A stretch of 64,000 nucleotides of DNA from Nevskiaceae bacterium (GCA_008012115.1 SSEB01000003.1:186001-250000); one strand, 5' to 3'. Counted from the stretch's first letter, positions 10,266-20,918 are shown. Translations and numbers: made by a program. Notes: generated from the letters alone by a model not told the origin.

Positions 10266-11738
10266 TCAGCTGGATTTGACGCGCCGCACCGCGTGCTGCC
10301 AGCCCTCGTAAAGAGCGTCCGCTGTCGCGGCGGGACGCTCCGGCGCGAAGCGGCGTTCGGCACGCCAGAGCCGCGCGATATCGTCCAGCGAGGCATAGAC
10401 GCCGCGTTGCAGGCCGGCGAGGAAGGCCGCGCCCAGCGCCGTGGTCTCCACGGTCTGCGGGCGCACCACCGGAATTTTCAGGATGTCGCTCAGGCTCTGC
10501 GTGAGCCAGTCGTTGACCACCATGCCGCCATCGACGCGCAGTTCCGTGGGCGGCAGCGCGTCCTGCGCCATCGCCGTCAGCAAGTCGCGGGTCTGGTAAC
10601 AGACCGACTCCAGCGCCGCGCGCACGATGTGGGCGATGCCGGAGTCGCGCGTGAGGCCGAAGATCGCGCCGCGCGCCTCCGGATCCCAATACGGCGCGCC
10701 CAGGCCAGTGAACGCCGGTACGAGATAAACGCCCTGCGTGTCGGGGATCGACTTCGCCAGACCCTCGGTCTCGCCGGCGGCGCGGATCAGGTGCACGGCA
10801 TCGCGCAGCCACTGCACGGCGGCGCCGGCAACGAAGATGCTGCCTTCCAGCGCGTAAGTCGTTTCGCCGTTCAGCCGATAGGCGACGGTCGACAGCAGGC
10901 GGTTCTTCGACAGCACGAACTGTGCGCCGGTGTTCAGCACCATGAAGCAGCCGGTGCCGTAGGTGCTCTTGATCATGCCCGGCGCGAAGCAGGCCTGGCC
11001 GACGGTGGCCGCCTGCTGGTCGCCGGCGATGCCGGCGATGGCGACCGGGCCGCCGAGCAAGGCGGGATCGGTGCTGCCGAAGTCGGCGGCGCAGTCGCGC
11101 ACTTCCGGCAGCAGCGCCGCGGGCACCTTGAAGAAGGCCAGCAGCTCGTCGTCCCAGCGCTGGGTGCGCACATTGAACAGCGCGGTGCGCGAGGCATTGG
11201 TGGCGTCGGTGGCGTGAACCCTGCCGCCGGTGAGATTCCACAGCAGCCAACTGTCGATGGTGCCGAATGCCAGCTCGCCTTTCTCGGCGCGCCCGCGCGC
11301 ACCGGGGACGCGGTCGAGGATCCAGGCGATCTTGGTGGCGGAGAAATAAGGGTCCAGCAACAGGCCGGTCTTTTCAGACAGCCAGGCGCTGCGGTCCTGG
11401 TGCTGGCGGCAGAACTCGGCCGTGCGGCGATCCTGCCAGACGATGGCGGGATGGATCGGCTTGCCGCTGGCGCGCTCCCACAGCACGGTGGTCTCGCGCT
11501 GGTTGGTGATGCCCAGGCCGACCAGATCGGCGGCACCGAGACCGGCCGCCGCCAGCGCGTCACGCGCCACGCTCAGCGTGTCGTTCCAGATGGTGACGGG
11601 ATCGTGTTCCACCCAGCCCGGCTGCGGGTACGACTGTGGCAGCTCGCGCTGGGCGACGCCCAGCTTGGCGCCATCGCGCGCAAACACGATGGCGCGCGTG
11701 CTGGTGGTGCCCTGGTCGATGGCCAGTATCGCGCTCAT
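10266..11738 (-). CDS. glpK: Glycerol kinase
   Basis: 490 aa; [43 protein letters not shown]. Confidence 0.97.
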   Translation of the reverse strand: MSAILAIDQGTTSTRAIVFARDGAKLGVAQRELPQSYPQPGWVEHDPVTIWNDTLSVARDALAAAGLGAADLVGLGITNQRETTVLWERASGKPIHPAIVWQDRRTAEFCRQHQDRSAWLSEKTGLLLDPYFSATKIAWILDRVPGARGRAEKGELAFGTIDSWLLWNLTGGRVHATDATNASRTALFNVRTQRWDDELLAFFKVPAALLPEVRDCAADFGSTDPALLGGPVAIAGIAGDQQAATVGQACFAPGMIKSTYGTGCFMVLNTGAQFVLSKNRLLSTVAYRLNGETTYALEGSIFVAGAAVQWLRDAVHLIRAAGETEGLAKSIPDTQGVYLVPAFTGLGAPYWDPEARGAIFGLTRDSGIAHIVRAALESVCYQTRDLLTAMAQDALPPTELRVDGGMVVNDWLTQSLSDILKIPVVRPQTVETTALGAAFLAGLQRGVYASLDDIARLWRAERRFAPERPAATADALYEGWQHAVRRVKSS

Positions 11739-11789
11739 TGGCGCTCTCCCCCGGTTTTATGTCAACGTCCGTCCGGGGGGAAACTACAC

Positions 11790-12713
11790 GTGCAAACCGA
11801 ACAATTCCAGTTCGCACTCGCGGGCGGCGCCAGTGCGCACGTCCATCGCTGGCTGCCGGATCAAGCGCCGCGCGCCGCGCTGCAGATCGTGCACGGCATG
11901 GCCGAGCACGGCGGTCGCTACGCGCGATTGGCGCAAGCGCTGACCGCCGAGGGCTTTGCCGTTTACGCACAGGATCTGCCCGGACACGGCCGTACCGCAC
12001 GCGCGCCCGACGAGCTGGGCCACTTCGCCAACCGCGATGGCTGGCAGGTCGCGCTGGGCCAGATACACCAGGTGCGCCAGCGCATCGCCGTGGAGCAGCA
12101 GCGCGCGCCGCTGTTTCTCCTGGGACACAGCATGGGTTCGTTCCTGCTGCAGGACTACCTCGTGCATCACGGCAGCGGCCTGGCCGGAGCGGTGTTTTCC
12201 GCCGCCAGCGGCGACCCCGGCCCGCTGCGCCTGATCGGCCTGAACCTCATGCGGCTGGAAACGCTGTGGTTTGGCGCGCGCCACCGCAGCGCCCTGGCCG
12301 AGGCGCTGACCTTCAAGGATTTCAACCGCCGCTATCGACCGGCGCGCACGGACTTCGACTGGCTGTCGCGCGATACCGACGAGGTGGACCGCTACGTCAA
12401 GGACCCCCGCTGCGGCTTCCGCTGCAGCGCCAGCCTGTGGCTGGAACTGCTGACGGCCATCGGCGCGCAGGCCGATCCGCAGCGGCTTGCGGCGGTACCC
12501 AAGTCGCTGCCGGTGCTGATCGTCAATGGCGATGACGATGCGGCGACGCGGGGCGCCAAGGGGCCGCGCGCACTGGAGCGCAATTACCGCCGGGCGGGAT
12601 TGAAGGACGTAAGCCTGCGCCTGTATCCGCAGGCGCGGCACGAACTGTTCAACGATCTCTGCCGCGACGAGGTGACCCGCGACCTGATCGCCTGGCTGCG
12701 CGCTCGGCGCTGA
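11790..12713 (+). CDS. Alpha/beta hydrolase, monoacylglycerol lipase-like
   Basis: VHGMAEHGGRY, GHSMGSFL, QARHELFND. GTG start at 11790 inferred from position and frame. Confidence 0.85.
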   Translation: MQTEQFQFALAGGASAHVHRWLPDQAPRAALQIVHGMAEHGGRYARLAQALTAEGFAVYAQDLPGHGRTARAPDELGHFANRDGWQVALGQIHQVRQRIAVEQQRAPLFLLGHSMGSFLLQDYLVHHGSGLAGAVFSAASGDPGPLRLIGLNLMRLETLWFGARHRSALAEALTFKDFNRRYRPARTDFDWLSRDTDEVDRYVKDPRCGFRCSASLWLELLTAIGAQADPQRLAAVPKSLPVLIVNGDDDAATRGAKGPRALERNYRRAGLKDVSLRLYPQARHELFNDLCRDEVTRDLIAWLRARR

Positions 12714-12716
12714 GCT

Positions 12717-13721
12717 TCAGCCTTCGAAATCGCCGCCGTCGCGCGCGCAGTAGGCCAGCGACACCGCGCCGCTGCCAATGTTGACCGCCGTGGCCGGCGC
12801 CATCATCGACAGCATCAGCTCCACGCCGTGCGCCGCCGCCATGCTCGCCAGCGCCTCGTAGCCCGGCATGGCTTTCAGCTTCTCCGGATCGCCGCCGTAG
12901 CTGATGCCGACCATGGGCACCAGGAGGCCGCGGCGGATCTGCGCGGCGCCGTGCTGGAACAGCCACTCGACTGCGCGGGCGTGGTGGCGCACCTTGGCCA
13001 CGGTGCGCGTCGTGCCGCGGTTGGCGCGGATGATCGGCCGCAGTTGCAAGGCATTGCCGAGGAAGTACGAGAAATAGCCGACGGTGCTGTCGCCGCGCGC
13101 GGTGGCGCGCGTCAGCAGATATTGCAGGTCGTGCGGCACCAGGTAGGCGTAGGTGCGCGGCGCCAGTTCATCGAGCCGCTGCCGGATTTCCACCGGCGTG
13201 TGCCCGGCCTTGACCATGCGTGCCGCTTCCCAGGCCAGCACGCCGGGGCCGGTGAACAGGCTCTGTGAATCGACCACGCGCAACGCGAAGGGGCCGGGCA
13301 CGCGGTGTGCGGCGCGCACCTGGGTGTAGCTCTGCAGAATCGTGAACGAGGCCTTGTGCGCGTTTTCGAAGGTCAGGCTGCGGGCGCTGGTCAGGGTGAT
13401 CAGGAAGATGTAGTCGAAGTCCAGCACCAGCCGGCGCAGGAACAGATCCTCGATTTCCTTGACCGAGAGGGGCGTCGTCTCCGAGGCCGGGCCCTTGTCG
13501 GCCAGGTGGTCGCGATAGAACGCGACTGCACGCTCCGGGTCGCGGTCGTAGACCACGCTCTGGTCGCCCATGTGGATGGTGCTGGGCAGCACGTAAATCC
13601 CGTTTTGAACCAGGAACTCGTGGGAAATATCGGTGCTGACGTCGATGGCGATGCCGACCCGCATGCGTGTTATAGGCTTTTTCGCGGTATGGATTCGCAT
13701 TTTGACAGCACCCGGTGTCAA
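12717..13721 (-). CDS. DegV family (fatty-acid binding) protein
   Basis: GIAIDVSTDISHEFL...VVYDRDPERAVAFYRDHLADKGPASETTPLSVKEIEDLF; true start may be near 13664. Confidence 0.85.
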   Translation of the reverse strand: MTPGAVKMRIHTAKKPITRMRVGIAIDVSTDISHEFLVQNGIYVLPSTIHMGDQSVVYDRDPERAVAFYRDHLADKGPASETTPLSVKEIEDLFLRRLVLDFDYIFLITLTSARSLTFENAHKASFTILQSYTQVRAAHRVPGPFALRVVDSQSLFTGPGVLAWEAARMVKAGHTPVEIRQRLDELAPRTYAYLVPHDLQYLLTRATARGDSTVGYFSYFLGNALQLRPIIRANRGTTRTVAKVRHHARAVEWLFQHGAAQIRRGLLVPMVGISYGGDPEKLKAMPGYEALASMAAAHGVELMLSMMAPATAVNIGSGAVSLAYCARDGGDFEG

Positions 13722-13754
13722 TGTTCTACCGGAAACCTGACAGTGCTGTCGGAA

Positions 13755-13868
13755 AAATCACCCAGTGCGATGTGGCCAGCCGCAGAATGTTATTAATTAT
13801 CAATTAAAAATCAATTTAATTGACAATTAATAACGCATCGGATCGTCTGCAAGGCCCGAGCGGGTGGC
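13755..13868. repeat. Element E3: AT-core intergenic element with diverged left arm
   Basis: Core gttattaattatcaatt...aattgacaattaataac 13789-13834 (46 bp, strong palindrome); right arm GAGCGGGTGGC 13858-13868; left arm reduced to TCACCC at 13758-13763. Confidence 0.8.
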
Positions 13869-13904
13869 GGACGCCGCGTCAGCGCGCGGCGCTATGCGCA
13901 ACGC

Positions 13905-14645
13905 CTAGGCGGGGCGTACGGCCGGCGCCGCCAGCAGCACGGGGCCGGTGGGCTTGCCGGTGGGCGAGCCGCCGTGCGGCTCCAGGCTGACCGCCAGCGT
14001 GGCGTCGCCGTCCATCTTCAGGCCGGGCGGCATCGGCATCTCGCCGTCGCCGCTGGCGGGCAGCAGACCCAGCGAGTGCGGGCCGTCGGCCGCGACCACC
14101 CACAGTTCCAGGCTCTTGGCCTGTTCGTCGATGGCGTAGCGCCCGGTGGTGGCGACCTTGATCAGGCCCTTGTCGGGATAGATGCTGACCTTCCAATGCG
14201 CCTCCGACTTGGCCGGCTGCAGCACCGCGACGTAGGGCATCGGCGCCGGCACCGGCACTTCGACGCGGACCGTCTCGGTGCGGGTCACGATCTGCGGCGG
14301 CTGGTGCATCTGCTGCCACAGGCCCAGGGCCAGCAGCAGGGCTGCGGCGGTCGACACCGCCGCCCAGTTGCGCCAGAGCGTGCCGCGCGGCGCACGGTGC
14401 AGCGGCACGACGGTATTGGCATTGATGCGCTGGTCCAGCGCGGCCCAGACCACAGGGCGCGGCGGCACCGGCTTGAACCCGCCGTTGAGCCCGGCGAGGC
14501 GCTGCTCCCAGTAACGCACCTCGGCGCGTAGCGCCGGGTCGCGCGCCTGCAGCCGGCGGAAACGGCTGCGCGCCCGTCCTTGCAGGGTGCCGAGCACGTA
14601 CTCGGCGGCGAGCATGCGGCGGAGCTGAGGCTGCTGGTAGTTCAT
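13905..14645 (-). CDS. Anti-sigma factor (RskA-like)
   Basis: EYVLGTLQGRARSRFRRLQARDPALRAEVRYWEQRLAGL plus TM segment; downstream of an ECF sigma gene. Confidence 0.85.
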   Translation of the reverse strand: MNYQQPQLRRMLAAEYVLGTLQGRARSRFRRLQARDPALRAEVRYWEQRLAGLNGGFKPVPPRPVVWAALDQRINANTVVPLHRAPRGTLWRNWAAVSTAAALLLALGLWQQMHQPPQIVTRTETVRVEVPVPAPMPYVAVLQPAKSEAHWKVSIYPDKGLIKVATTGRYAIDEQAKSLELWVVAADGPHSLGLLPASGDGEMPMPPGLKMDGDATLAVSLEPHGGSPTGKPTGPVLLAAPAVRPA

Positions 14646-15196
14646 TGTTCGAGACACTCGCGCAGCCGCGCCAGACCGCGGCGCACCCAACTCTTGACGG
14701 TGCCCAGCGGCGCCTGCAGCCGCTCCGCCAGCTCCTGGTGCGTGTAGCCTTCGTAGTAGGCGAGCAGCACGCTCTGGCGCTGCTCCTGCTGCAAGCCTTC
14801 CATACAGTTTTCCAGCCGCCCGATGCCCTCACCTTCGACGGCGCGGTCTTCGGGGCTCTGCGTTTCATCGGCAAACGTGAGCGGCTGCTCCTCGCCCTCC
14901 TCGGGCATTTCCACTTCCGGCCGCTTCACGCGCAGCAGGTCCAGTGCACGGTAGCGGGCCACGGTCATCAGCCAGGTCATGGGCGCTCCCTTGTCGGGAG
15001 CGTAGGTCTCGGCCTTCTGCCAGACCTTGAGGAAGCAGTCCTGCAGCGCTTCCTCGGCCCAATCCCTGCGCTTGAGCATACGCAGCAGCAGGCCGAACAG
15101 ATGCGAAGCGGTGGCGTCGTACAGTTCGCGGAACGCGCGCTGGTTGCCCGCCGCGGTGGCAGCCAGGAGGTGACTGAGGTCTGCAACGTCGGCCAT
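14642..15196 (-). CDS. RNA polymerase ECF sigma factor
   Basis: MADVADLSHLLAATAAGNQRAFRELYD...WAEEALQDCFLKVWQ...HQELAERLQAPLGTVKSWVRRGLARLRE. Confidence 0.9.
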   Translation of the reverse strand: MADVADLSHLLAATAAGNQRAFRELYDATASHLFGLLLRMLKRRDWAEEALQDCFLKVWQKAETYAPDKGAPMTWLMTVARYRALDLLRVKRPEVEMPEEGEEQPLTFADETQSPEDRAVEGEGIGRLENCMEGLQQEQRQSVLLAYYEGYTHQELAERLQAPLGTVKSWVRRGLARLRECLEQ

Positions 15197-15335
15197 GGGT
15201 CTTATAGGTCTGCGCGCGGCGGCCCCGAGATGATAGCGGCATCCGGGGGCGGAAGCATCGGCCGATGCGGCGGGCGGGGTCCGCGTAGCCGCCGGCTTAT
15301 AATCGTCGCGCCTCTTTCGTCGATCGGAAAATCTC

Positions 15336-16328
15336 GTGAGTCTCGGTTCCTTTCCCGCCGTCCGTCCCCGCCGCCTACGGCAGGCCGAATTCCTGCGCGC
15401 GATGGTGCGCGAAACACGCCTCGTGCCGCAGCAGCTGATCCAGCCGCTGTTCGTCGCCGAGGGCGCGCTCAAGGGCGCGATCGGCTCCATGCCCGGTGTT
15501 GCACGTCTCGATCTCGAGGAACTGGCGCGCGAGGCCGTGGCCCTGCACCGGCTCGGGGTCGGCTGCATCGCGCTGTTTCCGGTGATCCCGCCGGCGCGCA
15601 AGAACGACGAGGGCAGCGAGGCGCTCAACCCCGAGGGGCTGGTGCCGCGCGCCATCGCCGCGGTGAAGCGGGCCTGCCCGGAGATCGGCGTGATGGTCGA
15701 CATCGCGCTCGATCCCTACACCACACACGGTCACGACGGCCTGCTCGATGCCGACGGTCTTGTCGACAACGACGCCACCGTCGAGATCCTGCGCCGCCAG
15801 GCGCTGCTCTATGCTCGCGCCGGCGCCGACATCGTCGCGCCCAGCGACATGATGGACGGCCGCGTTGGCCAGATCCGCCAGGTGCTGGAGCGCGACAGCC
15901 AGAAGAACACCGTGATCCTGTCCTACGCCGCCAAGTACGCCTCGGCGTTCTACGGGCCGTTCCGCGATGCCGTCGGCACCGCGTCGGCGCTCAAGGGCGA
16001 CAAGCGCAACTACCAGATGGACCCGGCCAACACCGACGAGGCACTGCGCGAGGTCGAGCTGGATCTCGCCGAGGGCGCCGATATCGTCATGGTCAAACCC
16101 GGCATGCCGTATCTCGACATCATCCGCCGCGTGAAGGAGCGTTTCGAGGTGCCGGTGGCCGCCTACCAAGTGAGCGGCGAGTACGCGATGTTGCGCGCCG
16201 CCATCGCCAACGGCTGGCTCGACGAACAGAAGGCGCTGATGGAAGCGCTGCTGTGCTTCCGCCGCGCCGGTGCCGACCTGATTCTCAGCTACTACGCCAA
16301 GCAGGCGGCGCAGTGGCTGCAGGCGTGA
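15336..16328 (+). CDS. hemB: Delta-aminolevulinic acid dehydratase
   Basis: IALDPYTTHGHDGL, GADIVAPSDMMDGRVG, MVKPGMPYLDI, YQVSGEYAM. Confidence 0.97.
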   Translation: MSLGSFPAVRPRRLRQAEFLRAMVRETRLVPQQLIQPLFVAEGALKGAIGSMPGVARLDLEELAREAVALHRLGVGCIALFPVIPPARKNDEGSEALNPEGLVPRAIAAVKRACPEIGVMVDIALDPYTTHGHDGLLDADGLVDNDATVEILRRQALLYARAGADIVAPSDMMDGRVGQIRQVLERDSQKNTVILSYAAKYASAFYGPFRDAVGTASALKGDKRNYQMDPANTDEALREVELDLAEGADIVMVKPGMPYLDIIRRVKERFEVPVAAYQVSGEYAMLRAAIANGWLDEQKALMEALLCFRRAGADLILSYYAKQAAQWLQA

Positions 16329-17233
16329 TGGCCATGGATCGCTACGCCGTCATCGGGCAGCCCATCGCCCACAGCAAATCGCCCTTCATCCACGCGCAGT
16401 TCGCGCGCCAGACCGGGCAGGATCTCAGCTACGACGCCATCGAGGTGGCACCGGAGGCGCTGGCCGACGCCATCAAGCGTCTGCACGCCGAGGGCTATCG
16501 CGGTCTCAATGTCACGCTGCCGCACAAGATCGCGGTGGCCAAGCTCTGCGAGGCGGTCAGCGAACGCGCGCAGCTCGCCGCTGCGGTCAACACGCTGGTG
16601 CGCACCGACAGCGGCTGGCGCGGCGACAACACCGACGGCGAGGGCCTGGTGCGCGACCTCACGCAGCACCTGGGTCTGACCATCGCCGGCAAGCGGGTGC
16701 TGGTGCTGGGTGCGGGTGGCGCGGCGCGCGGCATTCTCAAGCCGCTGCTCGACCAGAAACCGGCGGAGCTGGCCGTATCCGGCCGCAATCCCTGGAAGCC
16801 GGAGGAGCTCGCCGAGCAGTTCAAGGCGGTCGGCACCATCCGCCCGGCGACGCACCTCGCGCTCAAGGGCGATGTCTTCGACCTGATCATCAACGCCACC
16901 TCCGTCGGCCACAGCGGCGCGCAGCTGCGCCTGCCCGGCCAGCTGCTGGCCGAAGGCGGCGCCTGCTACGACCTCAGCTACGGCAAGGCCTTCGCGCCGT
17001 TCGCGGCCTGGGCGTGCACACAGGGCGCGGCGCGCGTCAGCGATGGCCTCGGCATGTTGGTCGAGCAGGCGGCGGCGGCGTTCGAGATCTGGCGCGGCGT
17101 GAAGCCGGAAACCGCGTCGGTGCTGCAGCGCGTGCGCCAGCCGCAGGCGGGCGAAGGCCCGCTGGAGACCGCGACGCTGGACAGCGGCAAGGCGCGCGAG
17201 AAGGCCACGCACCTGGTCAACGGTCAGGACTGA
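16328..17233 (+). CDS. aroE: Shikimate dehydrogenase
   Basis: MAMDRYAVIGQPIAHSKSPFIH, GLNVTLPHK, NTDGEGLVRDL, VLGAGGAARG. ATGA overlap with the hemB stop. Confidence 0.96.
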   Translation: MAMDRYAVIGQPIAHSKSPFIHAQFARQTGQDLSYDAIEVAPEALADAIKRLHAEGYRGLNVTLPHKIAVAKLCEAVSERAQLAAAVNTLVRTDSGWRGDNTDGEGLVRDLTQHLGLTIAGKRVLVLGAGGAARGILKPLLDQKPAELAVSGRNPWKPEELAEQFKAVGTIRPATHLALKGDVFDLIINATSVGHSGAQLRLPGQLLAEGGACYDLSYGKAFAPFAAWACTQGAARVSDGLGMLVEQAAAAFEIWRGVKPETASVLQRVRQPQAGEGPLETATLDSGKAREKATHLVNGQD

Positions 17234-17787
17234 GCCCGCTCCGCGAACAGCGCATCCCAGCCTTCGCGCCCCAGCTTCTGCAGCGTCAGCACGTTGCGCT
17301 GATAGATGCTGTCGATCTCCGGATAGGTCGCCACCGCACGCTCGACGCTGGCCTCGCGCAGCAGGTGCAGCGTTGGGTACGGCGAACGGTTGCTGTAATT
17401 GGAGATCTCGTCCGGTGCGGTGCCTTCGAACTGGTACTGCGGATGGAAGCTGGCGATCTGCAGCACGCCGTCCAGTTCCAGCTCCTCGACCACGCCGTCG
17501 GCGAGGTCGAGGAAATCGTTGTAGTCGAGGAAATCCTGCAGCAGCTGCGGGTGGATCAGCAGCGTGGTTTCGCAGACCGCGGGGTCGGCGTCGTGGAGGG
17601 CGCGCAGCTCGCGCTCCAGCTCGTCGAGCAGGCCGTCGAGATGTTTCGCGGTGCTGACGACGTAGCGGATACGGCCGTGGACGTGCACCGCCTTGGCGAA
17701 GGGGCAGAGGTTGAGGCCGATCACCGCGCGCTCCACCCAGCGCTGGGTCGCGGCGATCACCGCATCGGGATCGACCGCCGCGCTCAC
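17224..17787 (-). CDS. DUF1415 family protein
   Basis: VERAVIGLNLCPFAKAV...SFHPQYQFEGTAPDEISNYSNRSPYPTLHLLREASVERA. Confidence 0.85.
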   Translation of the reverse strand: MSAAVDPDAVIAATQRWVERAVIGLNLCPFAKAVHVHGRIRYVVSTAKHLDGLLDELERELRALHDADPAVCETTLLIHPQLLQDFLDYNDFLDLADGVVEELELDGVLQIASFHPQYQFEGTAPDEISNYSNRSPYPTLHLLREASVERAVATYPEIDSIYQRNVLTLQKLGREGWDALFAERAQS

Positions 17788-18599
17788 TGGCCCATGCGCT
17801 TCATCAGCGCCTGCATCGGCTTCCAGTAGTTCACCGGCATCAGGCGCTGGATCAGATCGATCAGTTTGGCGTCGCCGCCAATCAACACGCGCTCGCGGTT
17901 ATGTTCGATGCCGTCGACGATGGTCTGCGCCGCCTGTTCGGGCGTGGTGCGCGCCATCTTGGCAAAGTGGGCAGCGGCCTTGCGGTGATCGGACACGCCG
18001 TCGGGATCGACGTAGAAGCGCGCCGCCGCGGCGATGTTGGTCTTGATGCCACCGGGGTGCACGCAGATGGCTTTGACGCCGCTGCCGGCCAGCTCGTGCC
18101 GCAGCGCCTCGGTGAAGCCGCGCACGGCGAACTTGGCGGCGTTGTAGGCGCCCTGCGTCGGCACCGCGATGATGCCGAAGACGCTGGAGACGTTAACGAT
18201 GACGCCGTCGTTCTGCGCCTGCAGCATCGGCAGGAAGGCCTTGGTGCCGTGCACCACGCCCCAGAAGTTGATGTTCATCAGCCACTCGAAATCGTCGTAG
18301 CTGAGATCGGCCACGGTCTGCGACACCGCGACACCGGCGTTGTTGATCACCGCGTGCGCGGTGCCCAGTTCGCGCTGCACGCGCTCGGCGAAGGCGAACA
18401 CGGCGGCGCGATCCGCCACGTCCAGCCGCTGCAACAGGGCCGGCGACGGCAGCGTCGCGGCGGTCTCGCGCAGGCCGATCTCGTTGACGTCGGCCAGCGC
18501 CAGCCGGCAGCCCTTGGCCGCGAGCAACTGCGCCAGCGCCCGCCCGATGCCCGAGCCGGCGCCGGTGACCACTGCAACCTTGTCCTTGAGCGCGTACAT
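17784..18599 (-). CDS. Short-chain dehydrogenase/reductase
   Basis: VTGAGSGIGRALA, NNAG, YNAAKFAVRG. Confidence 0.92.
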   Translation of the reverse strand: MYALKDKVAVVTGAGSGIGRALAQLLAAKGCRLALADVNEIGLRETAATLPSPALLQRLDVADRAAVFAFAERVQRELGTAHAVINNAGVAVSQTVADLSYDDFEWLMNINFWGVVHGTKAFLPMLQAQNDGVIVNVSSVFGIIAVPTQGAYNAAKFAVRGFTEALRHELAGSGVKAICVHPGGIKTNIAAAARFYVDPDGVSDHRKAAAHFAKMARTTPEQAAQTIVDGIEHNRERVLIGGDAKLIDLIQRLMPVNYWKPMQALMKRMGQ

Positions 18600-18653
18600 G
18601 CCTGTCTTCCCCGTTGTGGACGCTGCGAGGGTGTCGAGCGGAGGCGGTGGAAC

Positions 18654-18767
18654 GCCACCCGCTCACGCTGCCATCGCGGCGCAGATTGTTATAAAAAATA
18701 ATCCGAAAAATAATTCAGTAAATAATTAAAAACACATTCTTCGCCGCAGTGACCGAGAGCGGGTGGC
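18654..18767. repeat. Element E4: 114-bp symmetric AT-core intergenic element
   Basis: GCCACCCGCTC 18654-18664, core gttataaaaaataatccg...aattaaaaac 18688-18733, GAGCGGGTGGC 18757-18767. Confidence 0.9.
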
Positions 18768-18787
18768 GTCTCCGGCAGCCACGGCGG

Positions 18788-19564
18788 TCATGCCGCCGGC
18801 TTGTCCGCCGTCGCGTCGTTGGCAACGGCTTGGCCCGGCCCGATCCAGCGCGACACCAGGATGCCCACTTCGTAGAGCAGATAGGCCGGCACCGCCAGCA
18901 GCGTCTGCGACAGCACGTCCGGCGGCGTCAGCACCGCCGCCACCACGAACACGCCGACCAGCACGTAATCACGCCGCGCCGCGAGCTGCGCCGGCGTGAC
19001 GAAGCCGGTGCGCACCAGCAGGACGATCGCCACCGGCGTCTCGAACGCGAGGCCGAAGGCCAGGAACAGCGTCAGAATGAAATCGAGATACTTGTTGATG
19101 TCGGTCATCACCGCCACGCCTTCCGGCGCGATGCCGACCAGGAAGCGGAAGACATTGGGCAGCACCAGGAAGTAGGCGAAGGCGACGCCGGCATAGAACA
19201 GCAGCGTGCTCGACACCAGCAGCGGCCCGACCAGCCGTCGCTCGCTGCGGTACAGGCCCGGCGCGACGAAGGCCCAGACCTGGTAGAGGATCCACGGCAT
19301 CGCGCCGGCGATGGCGAGGATGCCGGCGAGCTTGATCGGTGCGAAGAACGGCGCCGCCACCTCGGTGGCGATCATGCTGGAGCCGGCCGGCAGCAGCCGC
19401 AGCAGCGGCTTGGCCATCCAGGTGTAGATTTCCTTGGAGAAATACGCCAGCGGCAGAAAGCAGATGGCGATGCCGGTGATGATGCGCAGCAGCCGCAGGC
19501 GCAGCTCCAGCAGGTGGGCGATCAGCGGCTGCTCGTTGCCGCCGGGTGCGGACTCCTCGCTCAC
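18788..19564 (-). CDS. tatC: Sec-independent protein translocase TatC
   Basis: LIAHLLELRLRLLRI..., FFAPIKLAGILAIAGAMPWILYQVWAFVAPGLY. Confidence 0.95.
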   Translation of the reverse strand: MSEESAPGGNEQPLIAHLLELRLRLLRIITGIAICFLPLAYFSKEIYTWMAKPLLRLLPAGSSMIATEVAAPFFAPIKLAGILAIAGAMPWILYQVWAFVAPGLYRSERRLVGPLLVSSTLLFYAGVAFAYFLVLPNVFRFLVGIAPEGVAVMTDINKYLDFILTLFLAFGLAFETPVAIVLLVRTGFVTPAQLAARRDYVLVGVFVVAAVLTPPDVLSQTLLAVPAYLLYEVGILVSRWIGPGQAVANDATADKPAA

Positions 19565-19869
19565 GGTTTTTCGGTGTCCTTGCCGATGTCCTTACCAATG
19601 TCCCCGACGTGATCGGCGGTCTTGCGTGCCTCGGCCTGGATCGCCTCGGTGTGCTCGCGCATGCTGCGTTGCACGTCCTCGAGCTGCTTCTTCATCTCGG
19701 CCAGCTGCGTTTCGCGTTCCAGTTCCGCCGAGAGATTGCGCATGTAGGCGCGTGCCTGCCCGGTCCAGCGGCCGAGCGCACGCGCCACTGCCGGCAGGCG
19801 CTGCGGGCCGAGCACGACCAGCGCGACGATGAAGCAGAGAACAATCTCGGAAAAGCCGACTTCGAACAT
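19561..19869 (-). CDS. tatB: Sec-independent protein translocase TatB
   Basis: MFEVGFSEIVLCFIVALVVLGPQRLPAVARALGRW. Confidence 0.94.
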   Translation of the reverse strand: MFEVGFSEIVLCFIVALVVLGPQRLPAVARALGRWTGQARAYMRNLSAELERETQLAEMKKQLEDVQRSMREHTEAIQAEARKTADHVGDIGKDIGKDTEKP

Positions 19870-19891
19870 GGCGCCGTCCGCGCGGGCGGGC

Positions 19892-20092
19892 TCAGGCCTT
19901 GGGCGTCTTGTCCTGCGACAACGCGTCGCTGGCCTTTTTCTCGCCCTCGGCCTCGCCGTCCTTCATGGCCTGCTTGAAGTTCTTGACCGCGCTGCCGAGG
20001 TCGCCGCCGGCGTCACGCAGTTTGCGCGTGCCGAACACGAGGACGACGATGCCCAGGACGATCAACCAGTGCCAGATGCTGAAACTGCCCAT
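19892..20092 (-). CDS. tatA: Sec-independent protein translocase TatA
   Basis: [39 protein letters not shown]. Confidence 0.95.
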   Translation of the reverse strand: MGSFSIWHWLIVLGIVVLVFGTRKLRDAGGDLGSAVKNFKQAMKDGEAEGEKKASDALSQDKTPKA

Positions 20093-20107
20093 GATGTGCT
20101 CCTGAAA

Positions 20108-20449
20108 TTACTTGGCGCGCGCCGCTTTCTCGGCGAGCCCGGATGTACCCATGCGCCGCGCCAGCTCGTCGGTGACCGCGCTGACCGGGATGTCCTTGGC
20201 GGCCAGCAGCACCAGCGCGTGATACCAGAGATCCGCCATCTCGTAGACCAGCGCCGCCGGGTCCGCGTTCTTGGCCGCGATGATGGTCTCGGCCGCTTCC
20301 TCGCCCAGCTTCTTCAGGATCGTGTCGAGACCCTTGGCGTAGAGGCTGGCAGCGTAGGATTTTTCCGCCGGCGCGGACTTGCGCTGCTGCAGGACATCCT
20401 GCAGGCGCAGCAAAACGTCGGAGGGGGTTGGCGCGACCGGTGATTCCAT
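20108..20449 (-). CDS. hisE: Phosphoribosyl-ATP pyrophosphatase
   Basis: SLYAKGLDTILKKLGEEAAETIIAAKN...YEMADLWYHALVLLA. Confidence 0.94.
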   Translation of the reverse strand: MESPVAPTPSDVLLRLQDVLQQRKSAPAEKSYAASLYAKGLDTILKKLGEEAAETIIAAKNADPAALVYEMADLWYHALVLLAAKDIPVSAVTDELARRMGTSGLAEKAARAK

Positions 20450-20557
20450 GCCGCTAGTGTAACGCTTTGACCGGCGTCACACGGCAGCGCCGGAGGCGTT
20501 GCCTGGAAAAAGCCGAGGCCGCAGGATGGCGCTCCCCGTCTCTCCGGAAAAAGCAGC

Positions 20558-20911
20558 ATGGTCGTGGTCTACGGCATCAGGAACTGCGATACGGTCCAGC
20601 GTGCGCGTGAGCGTCTCGACGCGGCCGGCATCGCCTACCGCTTCCACGATTTCAAGGCCCAGGGCTTGAGTCCCGAACTGGCGCAGACGTGGATCGCCGC
20701 GCTGGGCATGGATGCGGTGGTCAACCGCAAGGGCACCACCTGGCGCCGGCTGGACCAGGCCACGCGTGAAAGCCTGGACGCGCGCACTGCCGCCGCGCTG
20801 CTGTCGCGCGAGCCCTCGCTGGTCAAACGTCCGGTGATCGCCTGGCCCGGCGGTCTCGTCGCCGGCTTCGCCAAGGGTGACGAGGCGGCCATCCTCGAGC
20901 GCCTGCGCTGA
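20558..20911 (+). CDS. ArsC/Spx family (YffB-like) reductase
   Basis: MVVVYGIRNCDTVQRARERLDAAGIAYRFHDFKAQGL...NRKGTTWRRL. Confidence 0.9.
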   Translation: MVVVYGIRNCDTVQRARERLDAAGIAYRFHDFKAQGLSPELAQTWIAALGMDAVVNRKGTTWRRLDQATRESLDARTAAALLSREPSLVKRPVIAWPGGLVAGFAKGDEAAILERLR

Positions 20912-20918
20912 CCGCGCC

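Noticed and set aside
10254-12713. 819-aa + strand ORF spanning glpK antisense and the lipase
   Set aside because: First ~510 codons are the antisense of glpK; high-GC genomes give long spurious antisense frames. The real gene starts at about 11790.
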